A DNA stretch of 64,000 bases, taken from contig NC_081541.1 of NCBI RefSeq assembly GCF_901000735.1, positions 32,134,060-32,198,059 of the forward strand, in the 5' to 3' direction. The notes beneath the pieces were generated by a model. That model ran no database searches. It had not been told where the DNA came from and saw only the letters and a program-made list of their open reading frames with translations. Position 1 is the first letter of the stretch. The number at the start of each line of letters is the position of its first letter. The translations under genes and the position numbers were made by a program. Origin of the DNA: Corylus avellana (Eukaryota; Streptophyta; Magnoliopsida; Fagales; Betulaceae). Positions 1-10,540 of the stretch are shown in pieces.

Positions 1-591
1 CGATCATGGGCAGGTTATACCCGTCCACCAGGCTCACGTCATAGAAATCCTGACCACCCGACCCGAGTGTGAACTCCGCTAGAGTCGCGGGCGGGGCTGC
101 TCCAAGCCCATTGCACTCGACTTGGCCGGACCCGCAGTCGGCGGTCAGACAAGACCCGGACCCAGATCCGTCGAAATTGCACCCGGTCCGACCCCAGAAC
201 CGACCAGACCAGCCCGTAGGGGCTTGGAAGGAGCGTGAGGTTTCCTTGGGGAGCTCGAATCCGGTGGTGTCGAGCCTAGGGCTGCCTGCATTGGCGAGAA
301 TGCCTGGCCACACGGTGTAGTCACACCTGTTCACAAATGTGAATGTTGCACCTGAAACACCTGCGCACACGTGCACCCAAACACACACACAGAGTAAGTT
401 TCGCGTGTAAAACTGTGAAAAAAGTGAAGTGAGATGAGAATGTGAGACAAACCCAGATGAGAGAAGGGAAAACCCATCAAGAAAAACCAAGCAAAATTGT
501 AACTTTATATGTTTTTTTTACCTCTACTGGTAAGAAGCAGAAGAAGAAGGGTGACAGTGTTGAAAGTGGAGCACCAATAGCAGTGGTCCAT
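1..591 (-). CDS. Thaumatin-like protein (PR-5 family), 3' part beyond the window
   Basis: Two exons can be joined on the minus strand. Exon 1 is 591-522: ATG, then a Leu-rich signal peptide (MDHCYWCSTFNTVTLLLLLL). Its donor is GT at 521-520, phase 1. The acceptor AG is at 362-361, and exon 2 runs from 360 off the window start. The joined reading gives GVSGATFTFVNRC, the usual N-terminus of mature thaumatin-like proteins. It is followed by DYTVWPGILANAG, GWSGRFWGRTGC, SCLTADCGSGQVECNG, PPATLAEFTL and DFYDVSLVDGYNLPM, giving 143 residues in view. The Arg, Glu and Asp residues of the acidic cleft (REDDD signature) are present as far as the sequence goes. The family comprises secreted, disulfide-rich defence or stress proteins, some with beta-1,3-glucan binding; the individual role here is unknown. 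The C-terminal half, with most cysteines, lies outside the window, so completeness cannot be judged. Confidence 0.93.
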
Positions 592-667
592 CTGGGTTTG
601 CTTTGTTGGGTTTTCAGTTTTCTTTAGGAGTGGGTTGAGTGTGGTGGTTGTGGGATGTGGATTAGAT

Positions 668-686
668 GGGGGGGGGGGGGGGGGGG
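668..686. repeat. Homopolymer G run upstream of thaumatin-like gene
   Basis: Nineteen consecutive G on the plus strand, 77 bp upstream of the thaumatin-like gene ATG at 591 and probably within its 5'UTR or promoter (a C run in the sense direction). It is likely to be length-variable and prone to sequencing error. A TATA-like TATATATA lies at about 922-935, also upstream of the gene. Confidence 0.7.
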
Positions 687-911
687 AAGAGGAGAAAGAA
701 GAGAGAGGACAATGCCGGGGATTCTACGGCCTGGTAGCCGGAAGGAGTGAAGAAGTGACGACTGCTGACAACAGTGCTCATAAACTGACAAAGATGATCC
801 TGGGGAGAAGAGCCAGGAAGGAGGGAAGGGAGAGTGAGCACCTGGCCAGTATGTACCCTGTAGCGGAGAAATCCAAATCAAATTTGTAATGTAATGGCAT
901 CTCTCTGTCAC

Positions 912-3147
912 TTTCTTGGATATAGTTATATATAGTTTGGTTTTACCCCAATGAGGCCCCTAATTACCGAGTTCTTCTTCCCCCTGCTCGCCTGGTTTTT
1001 TGTTTACAATTAGTTCTCTATTGTTTATTAACACAGTGGTACAACTCTCCACTTGTTGGCAGAAGATAGTCTATTTCATTTAAACCGGATAATATTTACT
1101 TAAGTATATTTAAGAAGTATTTTTGTCATTTTCACTTTTAAAAGAAACAAAAATATCTCTTCATTATAAATAATAGAATATTATCCCGTTCAAAAGAATT
1201 AGAGAGGATCCTAATTCCGACTTTATCATGAAAAAACTCTCAACTCTTGCTTGGGGCATCTTATTTGTTTTAATCATCATTAATTATGCCTATTTTGAAT
1301 CATAGAACACTTTCGAACTTTAGATATATAGTGTTACTTGCTCTATTTCAAAATAGGCATAATGATGATTGGGTGTGAGGAGTTTCTCTCTGCGTGCACC
1401 CGTAATCTAAATGCTTTAATAAAACTTTTCACTCTTAACGGCCATCTCCTAAAAAAAATTGATGTATTAGCCACTACTTCAAATTCACAACACCTATTTG
1501 CAAAAAGAAAACAAATTAAATACGTTAAACAAAACAAATATATATGCCTTCATCTTTCACATAATACATGACTTCAAAATTTACCATTGGCTTTGTTGAT
1601 GCAGTTGATCACATAGCTAACTTTATATCAAGAGTCTCTGAAAAAGAGGTGAGACATAAGATTGGGACTTACTAAGGTTTTCGGTGGAGATATATCTGAT
1701 ACTTAAATTAATACGAAAATCTCTATTTCGAAGAGTTCTTGCTAAGAAAATGATAGAATGCATGAGTATTATGATTGAATAAATATACCTTAAATGGCCT
1801 TCCCTCTATTATGCAGAGTGATTTTCTCTTCATACGACCTTAGTTACATGTGGTCTATTAATTAGGCACGACCCTACTTAAGCATTGCATTTGATTTACG
1901 TTCTCTAGTGTGGTATATCTTTCACCATGTATCACTTGTTGGGGGAAGTATGATTACGGCAAGTAGTGACACTGAATCCCTTATCTCCTAGCAAACTAGA
2001 ACCATGTATCCAATGTTGTGTAGTGCTACTTGCTCACGGGTAGGTTAAGGATGTTGGTTGATTAATTTTCGAGAATATTGAGACAAGTAGGATGGTGTGA
2101 TGAGGTTGTTATCCTTTGCGTTGTGTTCCCCATCGTAATCTAAGCACTTGCCCGATAGGTTCATTTGACCCATTAATTTTGGTGTATGGTTTAGGCCCAA
2201 CTGCTTGGCCTAGGTAATATATATTGTTAAACATATATATGAAATATATAATTGTAGTTATATGAGATCATGGAAGACAAAAATATTTTTATTGAGTTTC
2301 AGTTGAATTTTAAATTAGCTTGTGTCCGAGGTAGACTTTAATCTTGCCTTATGTAAACCAAAATTATGATTACGCCAAGTCTCCAAGTATATAATATATG
2401 TACATTTATTCATTGAAAATCATTAGATCAACTCTCATTTATTTTTCATTTTCTTAATATAAATAAGGGAGAAAAATACAATTTACCCCTCATTGGCTAA
2501 GTATGACCACCTTTGTGTTTTTGACTCCAACTAACTACTAAACTCTGAAAAATTAGCCTATATGTTTGCTTTTTTTTGTCTTTTTGAACGGAATGGATTC
2601 CCATGCCACATTTTAGCCCCTATACTCCCAAATATGGTCAGAGATTAAAGTGTTTAAAAAATTTATCTAAAAAAAGGAGAGAAAACAAAAACTAAAAAAA
2701 ATAAAAAATTGTAGGACTTGGAGTCACCCTTTGACCAAATGAGTCACATGCGGTACAACCAAATGGAGGTGACCGAACCATTTCTTTGGCCAACAACTAC
2801 CCCCAATGGGCATGGGGTGATTTAGCCACTCATGCCAACTATAGAGGTGGTCGAGCCATCCCCTTTATTGAAGTGGAGGTGGTTGACCACCCTTGTTTAG
2901 CCAAAAGCCCAAATTGTATTTATTTATTATTATTATTATTTTTTGGTTTTTGATTTTTTTTTTAGTTGTATTGCACAATTTATTTTTTTATTTTTGTTAG
3001 GTGATAAAATGTGTTGCACATGACTTTTATTATGCCAAAAAGACTTAACAAAGAACCTAACTTCTCACAGCTTGGTAGTATGTGAGGCTCAAATATTTTC
3101 CTTAATTATTGGAAGCCAAAACACAAAAGTAATCAAAATAAATTATT
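912..3147. other. AT-rich intergenic stretch, no gene seen
   Basis: No coding signal was recognised. It contains a short hairpin: about 1273-1301 pairs with 1347-1371 around the words aatcatcattaa and aataggcataatgatgatt. A patch rich in ggtggtcga/ccacc words at 2740-2900 resembles the edges of foldback elements seen elsewhere in the window. Otherwise low-complexity AT sequence. Confidence 0.6.
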
Positions 3148-3323
3148 GAAAAATGCTAGGCTTACAAACACATTTTACAAAAAAAAAAAAAATTTACAAA
3201 CTGATGTGACACAACATGATTGAATTTTTTAAAATTTATATTTATCTCATATTCAATAATGTTATGCCACATCAATTCGTAAAGATTTTTTATAAAATAT
3301 GTTTGTAAACCTATATTCTTCTA
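3148..3323. mobile_element. Small palindromic MITE-like element
   Basis: Terminal inverted repeats can be read directly: the left end contains ggcttacaaacacatttta and the right end ataaaatatgtttgtaaacc. The centre is AT-rich with no coding potential. The length (about 175 bp) and fold-back structure fit a MITE. No clear target-site duplication was identified, so the superfamily is open. Confidence 0.6.
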
Positions 3324-3444
3324 AATTATTATGTATTTTTCTTGGGCTTGTTTGTTATCCATTTCTTCTCATTTCTATTAAAAAAGTCAACCTTATTTCT
3401 TCACTTTTATCTCAAAAAAATTGAAAATTTCTTTATGTTTTATA

Positions 3445-4793
3445 TCACATAAACGTTGTTATATATATATGAATTCCTAAACTTTCTCATCTCAAAATTA
3501 TTTGCCAAAAACACCCAACATACTGCTCCCCATAAGTTTAGGAAAAATCCAAAAAAATTACAAAAATTACAAAAAGAGAAAAGAAAATTATTATGAAATA
3601 TATTTAATTATTTAGATAAAGGAGTAAAAAGTAATTTTGTTGTCTAGTTTTTATTTTTTATTTTTTATAAAAAAAAAAAAAACTGCTATTAATACTCTTA
3701 ATAAAAATAAAATAATGGATACGACAAAATACAGCACCATGATGTAACGTTTGCCAGTGAATTGTACGAGACTGCATGCATCCCCACTGTGGGGGAACGC
3801 CGTTCAATTATCTACTACATGAGACCCCATCACATGCTCTGTACAGAGCACCGCCTGATTTTTTCACGAACACACAGGACAAGTCAAAAAAGAAACGAAG
3901 CTTTGAGAAATATCAGGTCCCACCAAAGCTCTCCTTTAACAAAAATTACATGTATGGTCAACATGCTGACGCTGGACCCATGCCACGCTGGAACTTATGA
4001 CCGTTGTTTGCCTGCCACGTGGGAGGGGTGGGGTAGGGTGATCCTTGCTGGTTGCCAGTGAAGAGCAATTATGGGGAAAGCTTTGGATTCCCTCCCTCCC
4101 TACCACTCGATCTCGTCTTTTCATGTAATTTTAGTTATTGGAATCTGAAAATTGACTTTAAAAATTATTTGTCATTAAAACAGTAGCTGAAAGTAAGTCT
4201 AAATTATTGACATTTCTGACACTCCTGTCCCTTTTGCTTTGGGACGACAACAAATACTTCTTGCAAATTTCATTTTCTTCCCCAGCTACTCAAATTTCTA
4301 TTACCACGTTTTCAAATGCATATTCTTTAATATGACATTAAAAATTATAATTTGTTTATTTAAAATTTAATGATAATTTGTAACGCTACACCAAGAAATG
4401 TGCATTTACGACTTTCTGTAACATTTTTTTTTTATATGTAGCTCGATCGGCTGTGGACTACAGTGGGGATGCATGCAGTCTCGTACAATTCACTGGCAAA
4501 CGTTACATCATTGTGCTGTATTTTGTCGTATCAATTATTTTATTTTTATTAAGAGTATTAATAGCAGTTTTTTTTAAAAAAATAAAAATAAAAATAAAAA
4601 TTAGACAACAAAATTACTTTTTACTCCTTTGTCTAAATATACTTCATAATAATTTTCTTTTTTCTTTTTGTAATTTTTTTTGGATTTTCCCTAAACTTAC
4701 GGGGAGCAGTATGTTGGGTGTTTTTGGCAAATAATTTTGAGATGAGAAAGTTTAGGAATTCATATATATATATATATATAAACGTTTATGTGA
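3445..4793. repeat. Large inverted repeat: two arms of about 340 bp around a 670 bp spacer
   Basis: The left arm (3445-3790) reappears in reverse complement as the right arm (4460-4793), with a few substitutions and length changes in A/T runs. Anchor words include gcatgcatccccactgt against acagtggggatgcatgc, and cgagactgcatgc against gcatgcagtctcg. At the outer end aaacgtt pairs with aacgttt beside ATATAT tracts. The spacer (3791-4459) contains no recognised gene. The structure could be a foldback or Mutator-like element with long terminal inverted repeats, or an inverted duplication. Flanks diverge exactly at the arm ends and no target-site duplication was found. Confidence 0.85.
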
Positions 4794-5138
4794 CCTCAAT
4801 GACAATTTACCCTCAAAACTATTAATTACAACAAGTTAACCCATAAACTATAAAAAAACAATAACAATGTACAATCCCCTACTTTTACCAAAATGACAAA
4901 ATTACCCTTACTAAAATAAAAACAAAAATACTAAAATTTATTTATTTATTTTCAAAATTTTAAGAGTATTTTTGTCTTATTGAAAATTATATAGGGGTAA
5001 TTTTGTCACTTTGTTAGTATTGAGGGGGGGGTACATTGTCATTGTTTTGATAGTTTATGGGTTAAATTATTGCAATTGATAATTTGGGGAATAAATTGTC
5101 AGTGGATAATAGTTTGAGGGAATTAAGTGAACTTTACC
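4794..5138. mobile_element. MITE copy A, left terminus missing
   Basis: This is the same family as 10210-10540. Both share AATGACAAT, a central AAAATGACaAAATTACCCTT block, AAAATACT, a mirrored GGGTAATTTTGTCA-like block and the right terminus aattaagtgaactttacc. In the other copy the left terminus is ggtaaagtccacttaa. Here about 37 bp of that end is absent, and the element is fused directly to the outer end of the right arm of the inverted repeat at 4460-4793. Confidence 0.75.
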
Positions 5139-7098
5139 ATAAGAAAAAAAGAAGTGGAGCATTTTCTTCTAACTAGCCGCTAGCCAATTAGTATTTTAGG
5201 GTAAATGTATAACAAGGATTTTGAAAAAATTGATCACTAAAATATGGAAAGATAAATTTTTAATTAAAACAAAAAAGAGAAAATTTGCATGTGATTATAC
5301 TAATTTTCGTACCCACATAATTTTAAAGTTTTCATTATGGCCCTCGTCTCTTTAATTGTAATATACAAGATAAACACTCTAATAAATAATTTAAAATACA
5401 AAACAAGTGCTTATTGGGGTGGTTCTGTCATCTGTGGCCACCCAGCTGGTTGATGGTTGAGCTTTCTTTTGTTATTTGTTATTTTTTTATTTTTTTATTT
5501 TTTTGGTAAGGAAGGCTTGGGGTTTTCAAAACAAACGAGTGTACTAAAAAAATTTCTCAAATGTAGAGTCCATTAGAAAACACTTCAAAAAACAATTTGT
5601 ACCTTTTTATATGAGAACATTTTTTAATGTTTGTGGAAGACATAATCTTATTATTATTATTATTATTTTTGAAAGGGGAAGACGTAATCTTATTGAATAG
5701 ATGTGCAACAAGGGTGAGTGAGAGAAGACGCAGTTTGGATAAGTATCTTATTAACTTAAGCTCTTAGGACAGGTGATAATTTTATATCGTATCTATCATC
5801 AATGAACTAATAAGGTTCATTCTATTATTTATCTTTTATAAATGAAATACAAACCCAAAGAAATTACTTGGGTTATTTAAAACAAATGTTATTTATACTT
5901 ACCATGGTATCAGAACTAAAAGTCCTGAGTTTGAGCCTGAATTCTATCAATTCACATCAAATTTAAATTAAATATTTCACGTGTTGAGTCTCACCTAATA
6001 AGAGAGAGTTTGAGCCTACACGTAAGGAAAAATGTTAAATTATAAATTAAATGATTAAATTTATATCTTCCTTTCCGTTTAAATTTTTGAGATAAATGGT
6101 AATTTAATAGTCGGAACAGTGTTAGGACTTCACCAAGACCTTGCCATGACACTGTTGGGCTTTGCCGTGACTTCGTTGTCGAGACCATTACCTGGCCGGA
6201 ACATTATATATACTTGCGTGTATTTATGGCGGGGTCTCAATAATATCTCGGTGATGTCGTAAATGTGTCTAAGTGCACCACCTCCAAAACTCAAAATATT
6301 TTATACCGAAACAAACAAAAACTAATATGCAAGAATTTCCAAGTGCCTTTAAAAAAAAAAAAAAAAAAAACGTCTAAGTTTGAAGTCAAACCGATTACCT
6401 CTTTCAGCTACAATACATATATATATATAATACAAGTTGATGTAAATAGATTATAATAATTACCATTTAATTAACACAATAACCTAAAAAGTGATTTTAA
6501 TATATTTTTTTTCTCCGCCAATAAAGATTAGAACTTCAGAAACCAATCCCAATGGGCCACCCCATCATCCTTCCACTGCTTTGCAAGGTTTAGAGCCAAG
6601 TGACACATGATTCCAGGAGAGTAGCTTTTAATTTAAGGATGAACATCATTATGAGGCCCACACACCACACGATTGCAGAGACCATTATTCAAACCATTTT
6701 CATTGAGAAAGTACTGAACTATTTGTTGCCTATTTAGAGAAATAGAATGAAAACAAACAAAAAAAAATTGAAAAAGGGAAATGATTTTGCTTTTGTTTTC
6801 TACCTCGTGTAAAAGTGATTTTTATTGCTTTTGCTTGAGAATAAAGTAAGCTTTTCAAGGAATATAATGTGAAAGGAGAACTTTAAATCGATTCTTTTGG
6901 CTGAATAATGTATTGACATGAGTGGGATGGTAGGGTAAAATCGTTTAAATGATGCCACTACTAGGCATATGAGAGACCAACCAGCATTTGTTGGAATTTA
7001 TTCTTGGTCGTTTTCTTAATTTTTTTTTATTTTTTATTTTTTTTAAATTAATTACTTTTTAAATATAGGTGCATTGCTTTTGTTTTGTTATCAAATAG
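5139..7098. other. AT-rich intergenic stretch with dispersed repeat pieces
   Basis: No gene recognised. At 5900-6115 there is a patch with ggtatcagaa, tttgagcc and aaattaaatgattaaattt words. Related words recur near 7540-7900 and 37690-37860, suggesting a degraded dispersed repeat. Also A runs at about 6351-6370 and an AT tract near 6416-6430. Confidence 0.5.
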
Positions 7099-7110
7099 CT
7101 ACCTCAAATG
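7099..7110. repeat. Target-site duplication, left copy (partner 7453-7464)
   Basis: The word ctacctcaaatg occurs at 7099-7110 and again at 7453-7464, immediately after the poly(A) tail. It is exact over 12 bp. Confidence 0.9.
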
Positions 7111-7452
7111 CAGCTCAGTTATGTACTGAACATGGCCTGCAAACTGTAATCTTGGAGGGTGATGCGAAGCAAGTAGTGGATGCAATAACGGGTAGGGGCA
7201 GCTCTTGAAGTCGTTATGGACACATTGTGGAGGATATACCTGTGATGCTGAAAGCTTTCTCAAGCTGGGAGTGTGTTCATGTAAGTCGAGTGGCTAATAA
7301 TGCGACTCACCGAGTGGTTAAGGAGGCGACTACCGATGTCATTGATTGGAGATGGACTTGTGAAATTCTATCTAGTAGAAATCCATTTAGTGATTGAATG
7401 ATAATAGAAATCCAATTTTTTACTCCAAAAAAAAAAAAAAAAAAAAAAAAAA
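7111..7452 (+). pseudogene. Retroposed RNase H-like (RVT_3) fragment with poly(A) tail
   Basis: Reading from 7111 gives AQLCTEHGLQTVILEGD, then AKQVVDAI, a stop codon (TGA at about 7207), then SRYGHIVEDIPVMLKAF, SSWECVHVSRVANNATHR and VVKEATTDVIDWRW, ending in TGA near 7398. The LEGDAKQVVDAI and HVSRVANNATHR blocks match the plant reverse-transcriptase-like RNase H family found at the end of LINE ORF2 and in related host proteins. A poly(A) run of about 26 follows. The whole piece is flanked by an exact 12 bp direct repeat, ctacctcaaatg, at 7099-7110 and 7453-7464. This is the product of target-primed reverse transcription with 5' truncation. The internal stop makes it non-functional. Confidence 0.88.
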
Positions 7453-7529
7453 CTACCTCAAATGGCACATGTAAATGCAGTTGGCCAAATGGGGTGGTTT
7501 AAACTCTCATTTAATAAGCAAAGCCTAAC

Positions 7530-7885
7530 ATATAAAATATTTAATTAAAATGAGAAGTGAATGACAAAGACACGATTCTAAATCGATCAGAACTTCTGTT
7601 TTAATACCATCTTAAATTACCGCTTATTTTAAAAGTTTAAGCTGATAGAAAATGGTTAATTTAATCATTTAATTTATATTCTAATATCCTTTCTCACGTT
7701 CATGTGTGAGCTTAAACTCTTAACTCAACGTGGAATATTTAACTGAAATGAGGGATGAACTGTGGAGTTAGGTTTGAATTCATAACTTTTACTTTGATAC
7801 TATATTAAATTATCATTTGTTTTAAAAGTTAAAGCTGATAAGAAATGATGAATTTAATCATTTAATTTATATTCTAACACGACGG
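7530..7885. repeat. Local tandem duplication of about 190 bp, two diverged copies
   Basis: The sequence aagtttaagctgatag...aatttaatcatttaatttatattctaa at about 7610-7685 recurs as aagttaaagctgataag...tttaatcatttaatttatattctaac at about 7825-7880. The preceding text (attta-actgaaatga, cataac/acttct) is also similar. Related sequence occurs at 5900-6115 and 37690-37860. Probably remnants of one repeat family; no coding sequence. Confidence 0.6.
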
Positions 7886-9746
7886 CTCAACCACCTCCAT
7901 TTTTTTTAAAAAAACAAAAATTAAAATAAAACTAATTTGCCATGTGTGACACATGACAGTTGTTGATAGGTTTAACGCAGCTGGCCATTAAGTTTTTAAA
8001 TGAAAGTCCCAATTATGTTTATAAAATATCTACAAATACTATTTGCAACACTTTTGCAAACTGAAGTGGCTATTTAATAATGAGACAAATCAAGTGCTAA
8101 AAAAGTATTTAACCATTTTTTTTTTCCCTAGGTGAAAATAGGACCAAGGCTGGGGTTTGGGAGGGGTGGTTTCCGTTGTCAATTGGTACAAATGATTTTG
8201 AGAGATGGGAAAGGTCCCATTGTACTGTGGAAAGATGCTCATATGGTGTTTGCCATTCTATGTAATATAAGACATGATATCATGAATGTCTATTATGATT
8301 ATACGGATTGTTCATTCTGTTGATTGGTTTTGATTCTGAATAGTTTGAATGATCATGACTCAATCTCCTTTAAAAATCAAGTTTTATATTTCAATCAATG
8401 TGAATGATCATGGACATCTGCTGGATTGCCAACTAAATCCCTTCAAATCTGAAATTTGAAAGTATTTGAATTTCAATCTTGGTTGGTCTTTTCGAAAAGT
8501 TTATCATTGTTGTTGCCCCAATGAGTGACTTAATTATAAACCCCCATTTGGAAATCAACCATCCTCTGCCCGTTGGAAATCAATCCGTTCAGTTGTTTGT
8601 TTTTACAAGTTACAAATATGAGAATCTTTGCTTAATTTCTCTACACAACTGGAAATTCTTTCATGAACTTCATCTCACCCTCCTGGCTGATAACTTTCCA
8701 TGTCAATTTAAAAACAAAGTGATGTTGAAGTTGATCACACCTTACTCCCAACCAAGAATGTTTGTGAGAGAAATTGAATTGGGAGTGTCAATAACAAATA
8801 CCTCCGATGCTCGAGTTAGTAAAGAATCATATGAAGCGGAAGAAATGACTATATTATAATTTAGAAGGATAAATGGAGTGAATTTTCTCCTCCCTTTACA
8901 AATCCCCAATCCTTAGTATGAGCAGGATTTGGTCTCACATCTTTGAAACACCGTCAAGAGACTTTGTTAGTTAGGTAATTGACGTCTACTTAAATATTTA
9001 TCTTCCCTTTTTTTTTTTTCTTTTTTTTCTTTTTTTTTTTTTAATAAAGTAATTATGTTGAAGCAAATTTCTAGATTACTAGATTGGTGGCCGGCCACCT
9101 GCAAAATAAAGAGAAAAGGTCACCGAAACCGTCGGTCTTAGGTGATCAAAAATCCTCTAATGCTTAAGTTAGTAAATGGTTCATTGAAAGAAAATTGAAT
9201 AGAGAGAATATATGAATATAGAAGGAAGAGAGTGTCTGTACCTAATTTTGGAGGCTGTGAGGCCTTTTTGTGAGAGGCTCCGTGAAAATGGTCCTTTGAT
9301 GCAAGCCATGTGGCGGGCTTGCAACCCTTTGATAATTTTCCATATAGTAGGTTTATTGAGTGAGCTTGTGGTAGTTTATATACATCCCCCCACCAAAATG
9401 CAATCTTTTAGCTTATGTACTCTCTACTTAAGAGGTTCTTTGACATTCCAATTAATTATTAGACTAATCCATCAGGTTGAAGTGAAATGAAATGAAACCA
9501 AACGAGACGAACATTCTCTTAATATTGAAAACCCCCGTCCCAAGCCTTTTTATTTCAAGGTAGATTTTACAGATTTATATATATATATATATTGTCACAC
9601 CTTGAATATGTTTCTATGTCATTTAAGATTTTTAAATAACGTGGTACCATGAACATCGTTAAACAAAAAATAACGGACTGTCACGTGTCGTCACATAAAA
9701 ATGTCACATGTTGTTAAAAAAATAAAAATAAAAGTAATTAAAAAAA
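7886..9746. other. Intergenic stretch, no gene recognised
   Basis: Contains an open frame of about 126 codons at 8479-8859 with no recognisable motif and no ATG at its 5' end, and poly-T at about 9010-9042. I see no domain or splice-supported gene model. Confidence 0.5.
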
Positions 9747-10168
9747 AAGGAAAATTACAGTTTTCCCTCCCAAAGTTGACAGCGTTTTTCAATTCGAACA
9801 TCAAAGTTTCAATTTTTGCAATCCACCCCCACATAGTTTCAATTTTTTTTTTCAATTTGATCAATATTATCCCAAAATTCCAATATTGCCCCTGATTTTT
9901 TTTTTTTTTTAAAAAAAAATTTATGAAAAAAAAAACAAATTTGAGGGTACAAAAATGGCCAGATGGGCAAAGGGTGGCTACGGCCACCCCGGATTTTAAA
10001 TTTTTTTTTAAAAAAATAAAAATTAGGGGCAATATGGGAAGTTTTGGATACAATTGGTCAAATTGCAAAAAATTGGAACTTTGGGAGGGTGGATTGCAAA
10101 AATTGAAACTTTGGTGTTCGAATTGAAAAACGCTGTCAACTTTGGGAAGTAAACTGTAATTTTCCCTT
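9747..10168. mobile_element. Foldback MITE-like palindrome
   Basis: The left end aaggaaaattacagtttt is the reverse complement of the right end aaactgtaattttccctt. Inside, caaagttgacagcgtttttc mirrors aaaaacgctgtcaactttg, and ttttgcaatccaccc mirrors gggtggattgcaaaa. The arms are about 200 bp and meet around a ggtggctacggccaccc core near 9974-9990. Open frames through this region (for example 9691-10221 on the minus strand) are by-products of the palindrome. Confidence 0.8.
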
Positions 10169-10209
10169 AAAAAAATTAAAAAACTAAAAAAAATTAAAAT
10201 TAAAAAAGG

Positions 10210-10540
10210 GGTAAAGTCCACTTAACCCCCTTAAATTACCATCACAATGACAATCTACCCCCTAAACTATCAATTGCGACAATTTATCCCCAAACTACCA
10301 AAACAATGACAATGTACCATTAATTTTAACAAAATGACGAAATTACCCTTACTAAAATAAAAACAAAAATACTTAATTTTTTTTTCAAAATTTTAAGGGT
10401 ATTTTTGTCGTATTGAAAATTTTATAGGAGTAATTTTGTCATTTTGCTAGCATTGGAGGGTACATTGTCATTGTTTTGGTTGTTTAGGGGATAAATTGTC
10501 ATTAGATGTGATAATTTGAAGTAGTTAAGTGAACTTTACC
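10210..10540. mobile_element. MITE copy B, complete
   Basis: The terminal inverted repeats are ggtaaagtccacttaa at the left and ttaagtgaactttacc at the right (one mismatch). The interior is mirror-symmetric: acaatgacaatgtacc against gtacattgtcattgttttg. Size is 331 bp. The word ttaaaaaa occurs on both sides (about 10200-10207 and 10542-10549) but not perfectly abutting, so it is only a possible 8 bp target duplication. Copy A is at 4794-5138. Confidence 0.8.

Noticed and set aside
69..320. 83-codon plus-strand open frame
   Set aside because: Antisense of the first thaumatin-like gene exon 2.
2365..2379. tatgattacgccaag, identical to a stretch of the pUC/M13 lacZ start
   Set aside because: Only 15 bases match and the flanks are ordinary AT-rich plant-like sequence, with no polylinker or further lacZ sequence. 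A similar word (tgattacggcaagtag) occurs at 1951, so chance or local repeat is more likely than vector contamination.
4453..4734. 93-codon plus-strand open frame
   Set aside because: Lies inside the right arm of the large inverted repeat; the composition is AT-driven.
8479..8859. 126-codon plus-strand open frame
   Set aside because: No ATG at its 5' end, no recognisable motif and no splice context. Not enough to call a gene.
9691..10221. 176-codon open frame on the minus strand
   Set aside because: It runs straight through a foldback MITE, mirrors itself on the other strand and has only low-complexity Phe/Lys-rich composition.
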